Shown here in pieces: positions 44,026 to 51,899 of a stretch of 64,000 bases of DNA. The DNA comes from Devosia sp. (GTDB lineage Bacteria; Pseudomonadota; Alphaproteobacteria; Rhizobiales; Devosiaceae), in contig JADJPS010000017.1 in NCBI GenBank assembly GCA_016713105.1, forward strand, positions 372,001 through 436,000, given 5' to 3'. Below the pieces are notes generated by a model. That model was not told where the DNA came from, made no database searches, and was given only the letters and a program-made list of their open reading frames with translations. Within the stretch, counting starts at the first letter, position 1. Every line of letters starts with the position of its first letter. The translations under genes and the position numbers were made by a program.

Positions 44026-45153
44026 ATGAAGACGCGCGCGGCCGTGGCATTTGCGGCAAACCAGCCCCTCGAGATCGTCGAGCTCGATCTCGAAGGCCCC
44101 CGGGCCGGCGAGGTGCTGGTCGAGATCCGGGCGACGGGCATCTGCCACACCGATGCGTTCACCCTCTCGGGGGCGGACCCGGAGGGACTGTTCCCCTCGA
44201 TCCTCGGGCACGAGGGGGCGGGCGTGGTGCTGGAGGTGGGGCCGGGGGTCACGAGCCTCAAGCCCGGCGACCATGTGATCCCGCTCTATACGCCCGAATG
44301 CCGCGAGTGCCCTTCCTGCCTCAGCCGCAAGACCAACCTCTGCACCGCCATCCGCGCCACCCAGGGCAAGGGGCTGATGCCCGACGGCACCTCGCGCTTT
44401 TCCTATAAGGGCGAGACCATCTACCACTACATGGGCTGCTCGACCTTTTCCAACCACACCGTGCTGCCTGAGATCGCGCTGGCAAAGATCGACCCGAAAG
44501 CGCCGTTCGACAAGGTGTTCTACATCGGCTGCGGGGTGACCACCGGGGTCGGCGCGGTGCTCAACACCGCCCGGGTCGAGGCCGGCGCCACCGCCGTGGT
44601 GTTCGGGCTCGGTGGCATCGGGCTCAATGTCATCCAGGGGCTGCGGCTCGCCGGGGCCGACATGATCATCGGCGTCGACATCAACAACGACAAGCGCCAG
44701 TGGGGCGAGCGCTTCGGCATGACGCACTTCGTCAATCCCAGGGAGATCGAGGGCGAGATCGTCCCCCATCTCGTCAACCTCACCAGGCGCGGCGCCGACC
44801 AGATCGGCGGGGCCGACTACACTTTCGACTGCACCGGCAACACCACGGTGATGCGCCAGGCACTGGAAGCGAGCCATCGCGGCTGGGGCAAGTCGGTGGT
44901 GATCGGGGTGGCCGGCGCCGGCCAGGAAATCTCGACCCGGCCGTTCCAATTGGTCACCGGCCGCACCTGGATGGGCACCGCCTTCGGCGGCGCGCGCGGC
45001 CGCACCGACGTGCCCAAGATGGTCGACTGGTACATGAGCGGCAAGCTCGAGATCGACCCGATGATCACCCATACGCTGCGGCTCGAGGACATCAACAAGG
45101 GCTTCGACCTCTTGCACCACGGCGAGAGCATCCGCAGCGTGGTGCTGTTCTGA
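44026..45153 (+). CDS. adhC: S-(hydroxymethyl)glutathione dehydrogenase / class III alcohol dehydrogenase
   Basis: 375-residue Zn-dependent dehydrogenase that oxidises the glutathione adduct of formaldehyde (also reduces S-nitrosoglutathione). The catalytic Zn site is in GICHTDAF and GHEGAGVV. The structural Zn has four cysteines in PECRECPSCLSRKTNLC. IGCGVTTGVGAVLNTA is the class III signature. The NAD motif is FGLGGIGLNVIQG. ATG at 44026 follows AGGGAG; a GTG one codon earlier is possible. The usual partner (S-formylglutathione hydrolase) does not follow; a toxin-antitoxin pair does. Confidence 0.93.
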   Translation: MKTRAAVAFAANQPLEIVELDLEGPRAGEVLVEIRATGICHTDAFTLSGADPEGLFPSILGHEGAGVVLEVGPGVTSLKPGDHVIPLYTPECRECPSCLSRKTNLCTAIRATQGKGLMPDGTSRFSYKGETIYHYMGCSTFSNHTVLPEIALAKIDPKAPFDKVFYIGCGVTTGVGAVLNTARVEAGATAVVFGLGGIGLNVIQGLRLAGADMIIGVDINNDKRQWGERFGMTHFVNPREIEGEIVPHLVNLTRRGADQIGGADYTFDCTGNTTVMRQALEASHRGWGKSVVIGVAGAGQEISTRPFQLVTGRTWMGTAFGGARGRTDVPKMVDWYMSGKLEIDPMITHTLRLEDINKGFDLLHHGESIRSVVLF

Positions 45154-45259
45154 GGGGTGTGACGCGTCCTCCGACGCTGTGTTGACATTGTACATACGGT
45201 AGATCATTGGTTGGCAGAAAGTCCGCCGGGAGCGGCGCCTGTCGAAGAAGGAAGCCACC

Positions 45260-45568
45260 ATGACCGCCTCGTCTGCTCGCGCCGCCCGCTCGGGTATGGC
45301 GCAGAAGCGCGATACGACCATCAACATCCGCCTGACGGCGCGGATGCGGGACCTAATCGATTCCGCGGCAAGCTCAGTCGGCAAGACCCGTTCCGAGTTC
45401 ATTCTCGAAAGTGCCAGCCGGCAGGCTATCGACATGCTTCTGGACCAGCGGCTGTTTTCGCTGGGAGAAGCGGAGTACGCGGCGTTCGTCAGCGCTCTCG
45501 ACCGCCCGCCGGAGCCGCCCGCAAAACTCCGCGCGCTGTTCCACCAGAAGGCTCCGTGGGAGCAGTGA
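45260..45568 (+). CDS. DUF1778 ribbon-helix-helix antitoxin
   Basis: 102 residues. The N-terminal RHH DNA-binding part is RDTTINIRLTARMRDLIDSAA (in part, residues 17-37). The DUF1778 signature is TRSEFILESASRQA, and a C-terminal toxin-neutralising tail follows (AEYAAFVSALDRPPEPPAKLRALF, in part). GAAGGAAG precedes ATG 45260, and TTGACA at 45182-45187 may be its -35. It overlaps the GNAT toxin gene by four bases. DUF1778 proteins are the antitoxins of tRNA-acetylating GNAT toxins (TacA/AtaR type) and repress their own operon. Confidence 0.9.
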   Translation: MTASSARAARSGMAQKRDTTINIRLTARMRDLIDSAASSVGKTRSEFILESASRQAIDMLLDQRLFSLGEAEYAAFVSALDRPPEPPAKLRALFHQKAPWEQ

Positions 45569-46080
45569 CCGCGGTCGGCGAGGCCGGGTCCCCACGCGTT
45601 GGCCCGCCCGTGCCCATTCGGGCCGATCATGTCACCAGCCGATTTGTCTGCGGCAAGCCAAACCTCGACGACTGGCTTAAGCTGCGTGCGCTGCGATCGG
45701 AAGGCCGCAGCGCGCGAACCTACGTGGTCTGTGTGAGGGACGAGGTCGTCGGGTACTACTGCATTGCCACCGGATCGGTTCGCGTCGACGAGCTGCCCAA
45801 GAAACTCGCGGGCGACATGCCGTCCTCGGTACCGGTCATCACGCTCGGTCGACTGGCCGTTCACAGCGGCTACCAGGGGCTGAGGATCGGCCAGGGGCTG
45901 CTCAAGGACGCCCTGTCGCGATCCCTACAGATCTCGCAGCAGATCGGCTGCCGGGCCGTACTGGTTCACGCCATCGACGAAAATGCTGCGGCCTTCTATG
46001 CCGCCTTCGGCTTCGTCCCCTATCCTGCCGGCGGGCGGACGTTCTTCATGCCGATCAAGTCCATCGCGGCCGCGCTGTAG
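45565..46080 (+). CDS. GNAT-family toxin (aminoacyl-tRNA acetyltransferase type)
   Basis: 171 residues. It starts at GTG 45565 within the antitoxin stop (GTGA overlap). Segments typical of TacT-like toxins are visible: RFVCGKPNLDDWLK, then VGYYCIATGSV, LGRLAVHSGYQGLRIGQGLL (acetyl-CoA pyrophosphate loop), and FYAAFGFVPYP with the conserved Tyr. Such toxins acetylate the amino group of charged tRNAs and stop translation. The frame is open far upstream only because it runs opposite the antitoxin frame. No frameshift, so the toxin should be functional. Confidence 0.9.
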   Translation: MTAVGEAGSPRVGPPVPIRADHVTSRFVCGKPNLDDWLKLRALRSEGRSARTYVVCVRDEVVGYYCIATGSVRVDELPKKLAGDMPSSVPVITLGRLAVHSGYQGLRIGQGLLKDALSRSLQISQQIGCRAVLVHAIDENAAAFYAAFGFVPYPAGGRTFFMPIKSIAAAL

Positions 46081-46267
46081 GGCGCGCTGGAAGCGTGCTT
46101 GGTCGAGGGATTGCGAGGGATGCTCCACCCGGCAAAGGGCCGAGTCGTCGCATGTCGTGAGTCGGTGAAGGCGATCGCCCCGCGGTACCGTCGCTGCCGG
46201 TTGTGTCCATCGGCAAGGACCGATAGATTAACGTTCTTCCGCAGTCTCAAATCACGGACATCGCAAC

Positions 46268-47263
46268 ATGGAATATCGCCGCCTCGGCAAGGCTGGCCTC
46301 AGGGTCAGCGAATTCTCCTTTGGCGCCTGGGTGACCTTCGCCAAGCAGGTCGGCGAGGACGCCGCCCAATCGATCATGGCCCATGCCTACGACAACGGCG
46401 TCAACTTCTTCGACAATGCCGAGGGCTACGAGACCGGCAATGCCGAGCGGGTGATGGGCGAGGCGCTGAAGCAGCTGGGCTGGGCCCGCGACAGCTATGC
46501 CGTCTCCTCCAAGGTGTTCTTCGGCGGCAACGGCAAGCAGCCGATGCAGAGGGGGCTGAGCGCCAAGCACGTCGCCGATGCCTGCAACGATGCGCTGAAG
46601 CGGCTGCAGGTCGACTATCTCGATCTCTACTTCTGCCACCGCCCCGATCTCGACACCCCGATCGAGGAGACGGTGCGCGCCATGCACAACCTCGTGGTCC
46701 AGGGCAAGGTGATCTACTGGGGCACCTCGGAATGGACGGCGCAGCAGCTGACCGAGGCCTACGCCGTAGCCCGGCAGTACGGCCTCACGCCGCCCACCAT
46801 GGAGCAGCCGGAATACAACCTGTTCCGGCGCGAGAAGGTGGAAGCCGAGTTCCTGCCGCTCTACCAGCTGTTCGGGCTGGGCACGACGATCTGGTCGCCG
46901 CTCGCCTCGGGAATCCTCACCGGCAAGTACAATGACGGCATCCCGGCTGACAGCCGGATGAACCTGCCCGGCTACGAGTGGCTGAAGGCCCGGCTCGACA
47001 GCGACAAGGGCCGCGACGAACTGGCCAAGGTCAAGCAGCTCGCCAAACTCGCCGACGAAGTCGGCCTGCCCATCCATCACATGGCGCTGCTGTGGTGCAA
47101 TGCCAACCCGAACGTCTCGACGGTGATCCTCGGGGCATCGCGGCTGAGCCAGCTCAAGGACAATCTCGCCGCGCTCGCGCACAAGTCCAAGATGACCCCC
47201 GAGGTGCTGGCCCGGATCGAAGCGATCATGGGCAACAAGTCGGCGGGTCCGCAGCGCTACTGA
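46268..47263 (+). CDS. Aldo/keto reductase (Kv-beta-like)
   Basis: 331 residues, NADPH-dependent. The catalytic tetrad is visible: Asp in NFFDNAEGYETG, Tyr in the same segment, Lys in VSSKVFFGG, His in YFCHRPDLD. The NADPH site is seen in IWSPLASGILTGKYN and VILGASRLSQL. It resembles the voltage-gated potassium-channel beta-subunit group and YghZ-type methylglyoxal reductases. ATG at 46268. Its last seven bases overlap the convergent membrane-protein gene. The substrate is probably a reactive aldehyde, but this is inferred. Confidence 0.9.
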   Translation: MEYRRLGKAGLRVSEFSFGAWVTFAKQVGEDAAQSIMAHAYDNGVNFFDNAEGYETGNAERVMGEALKQLGWARDSYAVSSKVFFGGNGKQPMQRGLSAKHVADACNDALKRLQVDYLDLYFCHRPDLDTPIEETVRAMHNLVVQGKVIYWGTSEWTAQQLTEAYAVARQYGLTPPTMEQPEYNLFRREKVEAEFLPLYQLFGLGTTIWSPLASGILTGKYNDGIPADSRMNLPGYEWLKARLDSDKGRDELAKVKQLAKLADEVGLPIHHMALLWCNANPNVSTVILGASRLSQLKDNLAALAHKSKMTPEVLARIEAIMGNKSAGPQRY

Positions 47264-47718
47264 GCGTCGGGTGGCGGGGATCCGTCCGGCGCTCCCCGCC
47301 GTCCTCTCACGAACGACCAGGTGAACAGCACCGCGATGCCGAGCGTGACGATGCCACCAGTGCCGAACACGACGCGGCACAGGCCCGGATCGGCGGTGCC
47401 GCGGGCGGCCGTGGCGCCGATCGCGACGCCGACCGAACAGCTGCCGCCATCCCCGGCCAGCAGCCACAGTCCGGGCACGGCCAAGAGGTAGACGACAGCC
47501 AGCGCCGACAGCCTCGCGGCGAGCTCGGCGCCGAGGGCGCGCGCCACCACGCTCGCTCCGGCGCAGACGAAGCAGCCGGCCGCCGCCTCCACCACCCACA
47601 GCGGCGCCCGCGCCGCCGAGGGATCGGCGAGGACCATCCAGCCGATCAGGGCACCGATGGCGACGAACAGCAGTCCGATGGCGGTGCCGGCGGTCTTCGA
47701 TGTGGGTGTCTCGCTCAT
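47257..47718 (-). CDS. Small integral membrane protein, hypothetical
   Basis: 153 residues with four predicted membrane helices (about 12-30, 43-60, 68-88, 113-132). Two cysteine-containing loops are present (GGSCSVGV; GLCRVVF), and the tail is short and Pro-rich (GSPPPDAQ). No family recognised. The stop overlaps the aldo/keto reductase stop in convergent orientation. ATG at 47718. A 459-base gap lies upstream. Confidence 0.55.
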   Translation of the reverse strand: MSETPTSKTAGTAIGLLFVAIGALIGWMVLADPSAARAPLWVVEAAAGCFVCAGASVVARALGAELAARLSALAVVYLLAVPGLWLLAGDGGSCSVGVAIGATAARGTADPGLCRVVFGTGGIVTLGIAVLFTWSFVRGRRGAPDGSPPPDAQ

Positions 47719-48177
47719 GCCCCGCAGGGTGCCGCAACCAGCTTGCCAATTCGATCCGGGCGCGCCCGCAAGGCGAACTGTCGTCTCAACCTCCGGGTAA
47801 CGATGGCTCCACCCGGCCGCCGCGGCGCGCCAACCGGTCCCGGGCGGCTTTCCAAGTCTTCACGATTCTCACGCTGTCGTGTTCCGGGTCGTCAGCAACC
47901 GCCTGCCGCGGCCTGCGCGGCCGGCTCAACGCGACGAGTCCGGCCTTCTCGTCCCGCTGGAATCGGCCCCCAAAGCCCCATGCCACGGATGGTTTCCTTT
48001 TTGCGCCTTACCCTCCTCGGGGATCGTGGGTTTCTCCGGCGGCACTCGCGTTCTGCCGCGTAACCCTCGATACGGATTGACGAATTTCAAGTCCCGGGAG
48101 CGGGGTTTCAATCCCTTGCGAGGCAGCGGGCGGACCCCGATCTGGCAATTGTCCAAGCAACGAAAGGGACTTCGAAA
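47719..48177. other. Gap of 459 bases without a supported gene
   Basis: Open frames here are short, lack ribosome sites and look random. The right end holds the leader of the next gene, with TTGACG near 48077 as a possible -35 and GAAAGGG as ribosome site. No tRNA, repeat or terminator could be confirmed. Confidence 0.4.
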
Positions 48178-48525
48178 ATGCACAAGCTCTCCTCCCTCGC
48201 CCTCGCTCTCATGATTGCCGGCGGCGTCGCCGCCCCGGCTCTCGCCGCCGACAGCGGCGGGTTCGACAGCAGCTGGTACGTCACGCAGCTGCAGTACAAG
48301 GGCATCAACGCGGTCGACGCCAACGATGGCTGGAACGGCAATTTCCGCGCCACCGTCGAACTGGCCGACGGCTCGCAGGTCTTCCAGTACTTCGATCGTG
48401 ACTCGCTGCAGCCGGTGAATGCCAGCAAGGGCGGCAACACCCGGGTGCTGAGCCGGCTCGACACCGGCAGGACCGCCGCCCCGGCCAGCACCGACTCGCT
48501 GCTCATCGACAACTTCTTCGACTGA
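48178..48525 (+). CDS. Small secreted hypothetical protein
   Basis: 115 residues. Signal peptide of residues 1-23 (LSSLALALMIAGGVAAPALA, cut before ADSGG). The mature part begins SSWYVTQLQYKGINAV and continues with a small beta-rich unit (FRATVELADGSQVFQYFDRDSLQPV). That unit is PepSY-like in rhythm, but the match is not firm. No cysteines in the mature part. GAAAGGG precedes ATG 48178. A 9-bp stem-loop follows the stop. Function unknown. Confidence 0.7.
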   Translation: MHKLSSLALALMIAGGVAAPALAADSGGFDSSWYVTQLQYKGINAVDANDGWNGNFRATVELADGSQVFQYFDRDSLQPVNASKGGNTRVLSRLDTGRTAAPASTDSLLIDNFFD

Positions 48526-48540
48526 CGACCAGGCTCCGAG

Positions 48541-48562
48541 CCGGCGGGCAACGGCCCGCCGG
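48541..48562. terminator. Stem-loop between convergent genes
   Basis: CCGGCGGGC-AACG-GCCCGCCGG is a perfect 9-bp stem, 15 bases past the secreted-protein stop and 32 bases before the end of the HxlR gene. No T run, so efficiency is uncertain. Confidence 0.55.
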
Positions 48563-48593
48563 TTCGCTCACCCGCCGGTGCGGGATCGCCGGA

Positions 48594-48986
48594 TCAGCGG
48601 CCGCCGGCGCGGAACAGCGGGGTCGGCGCGTCGTCCGCGCGACTGTCGAATGCCTGCCGCGCCTGCAGCACCCGCTGCCAGTGCTGCGCCGCAAAGGCTT
48701 CGAAGGCCTCGAAGGCCTTCAGTGCCTCGGCGCCCAGTTCGGTCAGCTGATAATCGACCCTGGGTGGTATGGTGGCATAGCTTGTCCGGCTGACGAAGCC
48801 GTCGCGCTCGAGGGCGCGCAGCGTCGCGGTCAGTGCCTTCTGCGAGATCGAGCCGATATCGCGCTGCAGCTCGGAGAACCGCCGGGTCTCGCGCCTGAGG
48901 TGCAGCACCACGGTCGGTGTCCACTTGCTGTTGCGGGTCATGAGAAGTTCGTCGATGACGACGGTGTCGATGGGCTGGCGCGGCAT
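48594..48986 (-). CDS. HxlR-family transcriptional regulator
   Basis: 130-residue winged-helix regulator. Typical HxlR features: a start with KWTPTVVLHLRRETRRFSEL (in part), the recognition region ISQKALTATLRALERDGFVSR, then PPRVDYQLTELGAEAL. ATG at 48986 follows GGAG with 5-6 base spacing. The family often lacks the final N-terminal cysteine, as here. It is convergent with the secreted-protein gene and upstream of nothing on its strand that would identify a target. Confidence 0.85.
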   Translation of the reverse strand: MPRQPIDTVVIDELLMTRNSKWTPTVVLHLRRETRRFSELQRDIGSISQKALTATLRALERDGFVSRTSYATIPPRVDYQLTELGAEALKAFEAFEAFAAQHWQRVLQARQAFDSRADDAPTPLFRAGGR

Positions 48987-49144
48987 GGGCAACTCCGAAC
49001 GGCGCCGGCCCCGAATATTGAGCACTGCGCGATTCCCCTCGGGGCGGATATTGGGCGTCTCCGGCGTTTTTGAAGGGGCGGCCCGCCCATTTCAATGCGC
49101 GGTGGCCTTTCCGTTCCATTAACTTGCCGTAAGGGCAGCCGTTT

Positions 49145-49855
49145 TCAGCAGCGCTCGAAGCTGAAGTAGAAGCTCAGCATGCGCCCCTCGTTCCGGGCCT
49201 TCTGCTCGTAGCGCGTCGGCTGCCAGCCGGGGTAGGGCCTGTGCCAGTCACCCGGCGCCGCGGCGGCAAGGCGGAACCGTGGCGTGCGCAGCACATGCGC
49301 CAGCGTCCAGTTGGCGTAGTCCTCGATATCGGTGGCGAAGCGGAACAGGGCACCGGGCTTCAGCACGCGGGCGAGTTCGCCGAGCGTCACCGGCGAGACG
49401 AAGCGGCGCTTGTGGTGGCGCGACTTCGGCCAGGGGTCGGGGTAGAGCAGGTAGGCGCCGTCGAGCGAGGCGTCGGGGAGCCGGACCAGCAGCTTCAGCG
49501 CATCGTCGGTGAACAGGCGGATGTTGCCCAGCCCCTCCACGTCGATCTGCTGCACCAGCTTGGCGATGCCGCCCGAGAACACCTCGCAGCCGATGAAGCC
49601 GGTTTCGGGGTTGTCGCGCGCCTGCCGGGCGAGGTGCTCGCCGCCGCCATAGCCGATCTCGAGGACCACCCCGCGCCTGCCGGGGAACAGGGTGGCGGGG
49701 TCGACCGGATCGTCGCCGGGCGCGATGGCGAGGTGCGGCAGCACCTCGCGAAACAACGCGTCCTGCCCGCGGTGCAGGCGCTTGCCGGAGCGTCGCCCGA
49801 AGAAGGCGCGCGGCTCGCCGTTGACGTTGAGGGGGTGGTGGGGCTTGGGGGTCAC
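49145..49855 (-). CDS. trmB: tRNA (guanine-46-N7)-methyltransferase
   Basis: 236-residue SAM-dependent methyltransferase that makes m7G46 in the tRNA variable loop. The SAM motif is VVLEIGYGGGEHLARQA (residues 64-80). GCEVFSGGIAKLVQQI follows, and the catalytic region is LLYPDPWPKSRHHKRRFV. The C-terminal TRYEQKARNEGR is also typical. In relatives trmB follows metK directly; here a DUF433/DUF5615 pair is inserted between them on the same strand. Confidence 0.95.
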   Translation of the reverse strand: MTPKPHHPLNVNGEPRAFFGRRSGKRLHRGQDALFREVLPHLAIAPGDDPVDPATLFPGRRGVVLEIGYGGGEHLARQARDNPETGFIGCEVFSGGIAKLVQQIDVEGLGNIRLFTDDALKLLVRLPDASLDGAYLLYPDPWPKSRHHKRRFVSPVTLGELARVLKPGALFRFATDIEDYANWTLAHVLRTPRFRLAAAAPGDWHRPYPGWQPTRYEQKARNEGRMLSFYFSFERC

Positions 49856-49867
49856 GGTCGGTCCGGG

Positions 49868-50199
49868 CTAGAAAACTTCGAGGATGGGCATGTGGTCGTG
49901 AGCGGCCGTCACGATATCGGGGAGGACACGGTCCACCTTCGCCAGCAAGATGTCATCGACGACGTTCGGCACGCGAACCCAGACGAACGTGTGCCGCAGC
50001 ACGCCGCGCCGGGCAAGAGACGCGAAGTCGGCATCTTGCTCACCACCGACGCGCCGAGCCGATTGGCCAACATCGCGATGGCCATATCGTCTGCCGACGG
50101 ATCGAGATGCTCGAAACAGTGGGACGCCGAATGACCGGCGCGTTGGAGATGCCGAACCAGCTTTCGAGATAGCTGGGCGTCGACGATGAATCGCGTCAC
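49868..50199 (-). pseudogene. DUF5615 (Mut7-C/PIN-like) protein, frameshifted
   Basis: 110 residues when corrected. The start GTG at 50199 overlaps the DUF433 stop (GTGA). FIVDAQLSRKLVRHLQRAGH and HLDPSADDMAIAMLANRLGASVVSK match the first half of the DUF5615 family (acidic nuclease-like residues). One G is missing near 50033-50037; the next frame continues DADFASLARRGVLRHTFVWVRVPN to the end MPILEVF at 49868. DUF433/DUF5615 pairs are predicted toxin-antitoxin modules with DUF5615 as PIN-like toxin. Loss of frame might be real toxin inactivation or the same error type as in dnaJ and rpsO. Confidence 0.85.
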
Positions 50200-50435
50200 T
50201 CCGCGGCGTCGGCTGGATGCTGGGTATGATAAGCGCCGTAGAGCAGCGCAGCGCGAACATCATCATGGGTAAGCCAGGGCAGCGATTCGACGATGTCGTC
50301 GGGGGTATCGCCTGCCGCCAGGGCTTCGAGGATGTGTGTGACACCGACGCGCGTTCCGTCGATGCGGGGCTTTCCGCCCAGCACGCCCGGCGTCGATACG
50401 ATACGCTTGAGAAGGAGAAGGTCCTCGTCGGTCAT
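50196..50435 (-). CDS. DUF433-family putative antitoxin
   Basis: 79 residues. ATG at 50435 starts MTDEDLLLLKRIVSTPGVLGGKPRIDGTRV (shown in part), the DUF433 signature ('GKPRI-GTR-V'), followed by ILEALAAGDTPDDIVESLPWLT, a helix-turn-helix-like repeat. An open frame continues 20 codons upstream without similarity. GAAGGAGAAGG is not upstream but internal to the opposite strand. Its stop overlaps the GTG start of the DUF5615 gene. It lies between metK and trmB. Confidence 0.88.
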   Translation of the reverse strand: MTDEDLLLLKRIVSTPGVLGGKPRIDGTRVGVTHILEALAAGDTPDDIVESLPWLTHDDVRAALLYGAYHTQHPADAAE

Positions 50436-50504
50436 CGCGGGGCTCCATAAGGCTGACGCCTTTCTGAATATAGCCCCGCGCACGAGTTCCCGCAAATAGT
50501 GGGG

Positions 50505-51767
50505 CTAGCTCGCCTTCGCCGCGGCCTTCAGGGCCGGCACCAGGTCCAGCTTTTCCCAGCTGAACGAGCCGTCGCGGCCGGGCTTGCGCCCGAAATGGCC
50601 GTAGGCCGAGGTCTTGGCGTAGATCGGCTTGTTGAGCTCGAGCCGGGTGCGGATGCCGCGCGGGGAGAGGTCGAACACCTCGCCGAGGATGGTCTCCAGC
50701 CGCGCCTCGTCGATCTTGCCGGTGCCGTGCAGGTCGACATAGATCGAGAGCGGCCGCGCCACCCCGATGGCATAGCTCAGCTGGATGGTGGCGCGATCGG
50801 CGAGGCCCGCGGCGACGACGTTCTTGGCGAGGTAGCGCGCCGCATAGGCGGCCGAACGATCGACCTTGGTCGGGTCCTTGCCCGAAAAGGCGCCGCCGCC
50901 ATGCGGGGCCGCGCCGCCATAGGTGTCGACGATGATCTTGCGGCCGGTGAGGCCGGCATCGCCATCGGGGCCGCCGACCACGAACTTGCCGGTCGGGTTG
51001 ACGTGCCAGACGGTCTCGGCGGTGATCCAGCCCTTGGGCAGGGCGGCGCGCACATAGGGTTCGACGATCCGGCGCACATCCTCCGACGTCAGCGCGGCGT
51101 CGACATGCTGGGTCGAGACCACGATCTGGGTGACGCCCACCGGCACGCCGTTCTCGTATTTCACCGTCACCTGGCTCTTGGCATCGGGCCCGAGCTTGAT
51201 CGCAGCGCCCTCGCCGGCCTTGCGCGCCTCGGTCAGCGCCTCGAGGATCTTGTGCGCGTAGTAGATCGGCGCCGGCAGCAACTCGGGCGTCTCGCGCGTC
51301 GCATAGCCGAACATGATGCCCTGGTCGCCCGCACCCACGTCCTTGTTGCCGCTCTCGTCGACCCCGGCGGCGATGTCGGCCGACTGACCGTGCAAGAGCA
51401 CGTCGATCTTGCAGGTCTTCCAGTGAAAGCCCGGCTGCTCGTAGCCGATCGCCTTGATCGCCTTGCGCGCCGTCGACTTGAACTTGGCCGGATTGACCAC
51501 CGGGTGGCCCGCCGCATCGAGCAGCACCTTGCCGTCCTTGCCGTGCCTGAGCAATGTCTCGGGCACCCGCACCTCGCCCGCGATCACCACCCGGTTGGTG
51601 GTCGCCAGCGTCTCGCAGGCGATGCGGACGCGCGACGGATCCATCCCCGCCTTCTTCGCCTCGCGGAACACCAGATCGACGATTTCGTCGCTGATCCGGT
51701 CGCAAACCTTGTCGGGATGCCCCTCGGAAACCGACTCCGACGTGAACAGGTAAGACGACCGTACCAC
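50505..51767 (-). CDS. metK: S-adenosylmethionine synthetase
   Basis: Makes SAM from methionine and ATP. 420 residues, longer than the E. coli enzyme (384) but normal for Hyphomicrobiales. FTSESVSEGHPDKVCDRISDEIVD (in part) is the N-terminal ATP site. GAGDQGIMFGYA and GGGAFSGKDPTKVDRSAAY are the two PROSITE signatures. The start is GTG at 51767 (VRSSYLF); no ATG precedes it in a sensible place. An AT-rich inverted repeat lies about 90 bases upstream. lnt is upstream on the same strand. Confidence 0.96.
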   Translation of the reverse strand: MVRSSYLFTSESVSEGHPDKVCDRISDEIVDLVFREAKKAGMDPSRVRIACETLATTNRVVIAGEVRVPETLLRHGKDGKVLLDAAGHPVVNPAKFKSTARKAIKAIGYEQPGFHWKTCKIDVLLHGQSADIAAGVDESGNKDVGAGDQGIMFGYATRETPELLPAPIYYAHKILEALTEARKAGEGAAIKLGPDAKSQVTVKYENGVPVGVTQIVVSTQHVDAALTSEDVRRIVEPYVRAALPKGWITAETVWHVNPTGKFVVGGPDGDAGLTGRKIIVDTYGGAAPHGGGAFSGKDPTKVDRSAAYAARYLAKNVVAAGLADRATIQLSYAIGVARPLSIYVDLHGTGKIDEARLETILGEVFDLSPRGIRTRLELNKPIYAKTSAYGHFGRKPGRDGSFSWEKLDLVPALKAAAKAS

Positions 51768-51854
51768 GGCTAAACCCCCAAAAATGGCCTCAAACTGCAG
51801 AAAATTGCAGGGTTGACCGGTTTCTGCCACTCGGGCCGGCCGCGGTCAAGGCGT

Positions 51855-51874
51855 ATATAAAGAAAGCTTTATAT
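51855..51874. promoter_or_regulatory. AT-rich perfect inverted repeat upstream of metK
   Basis: ATATAAAG-AAAG-CTTTATAT is an 8-bp perfect repeat with a 4-base spacer in otherwise very GC-rich sequence, 88 bases before the metK start and 26 bases past the lnt end. It may be an operator for a methionine-cycle regulator; an ArsR-type SahR/SamR repressor is one candidate. It could also be part of the metK promoter. Confidence 0.5.
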
Positions 51875-51899
51875 CCCGTCACCGGACGGTGGAGAATCA

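Noticed and set aside
48100..48125. T-arm-like stretch GGGGTTTCAATCCC that might mark a tRNA 3' end
   Set aside because: No acceptor stem, anticodon arm or D arm can be folded around it, and the canonical TTCGA is absent.
49119..49134. TTAA-N7-TAAG before trmB as a second CtrA box
   Set aside because: Only one half-site is correct, and it lies at the 3' end of trmB rather than in a promoter.
51768..51899. SAM riboswitch in the metK leader
   Set aside because: A small CTGCA/TGCAG hairpin exists, but I could not fit the conserved cores of SAM-II, SAM-V or SAM/SAH motifs. A covariance-model search would decide.
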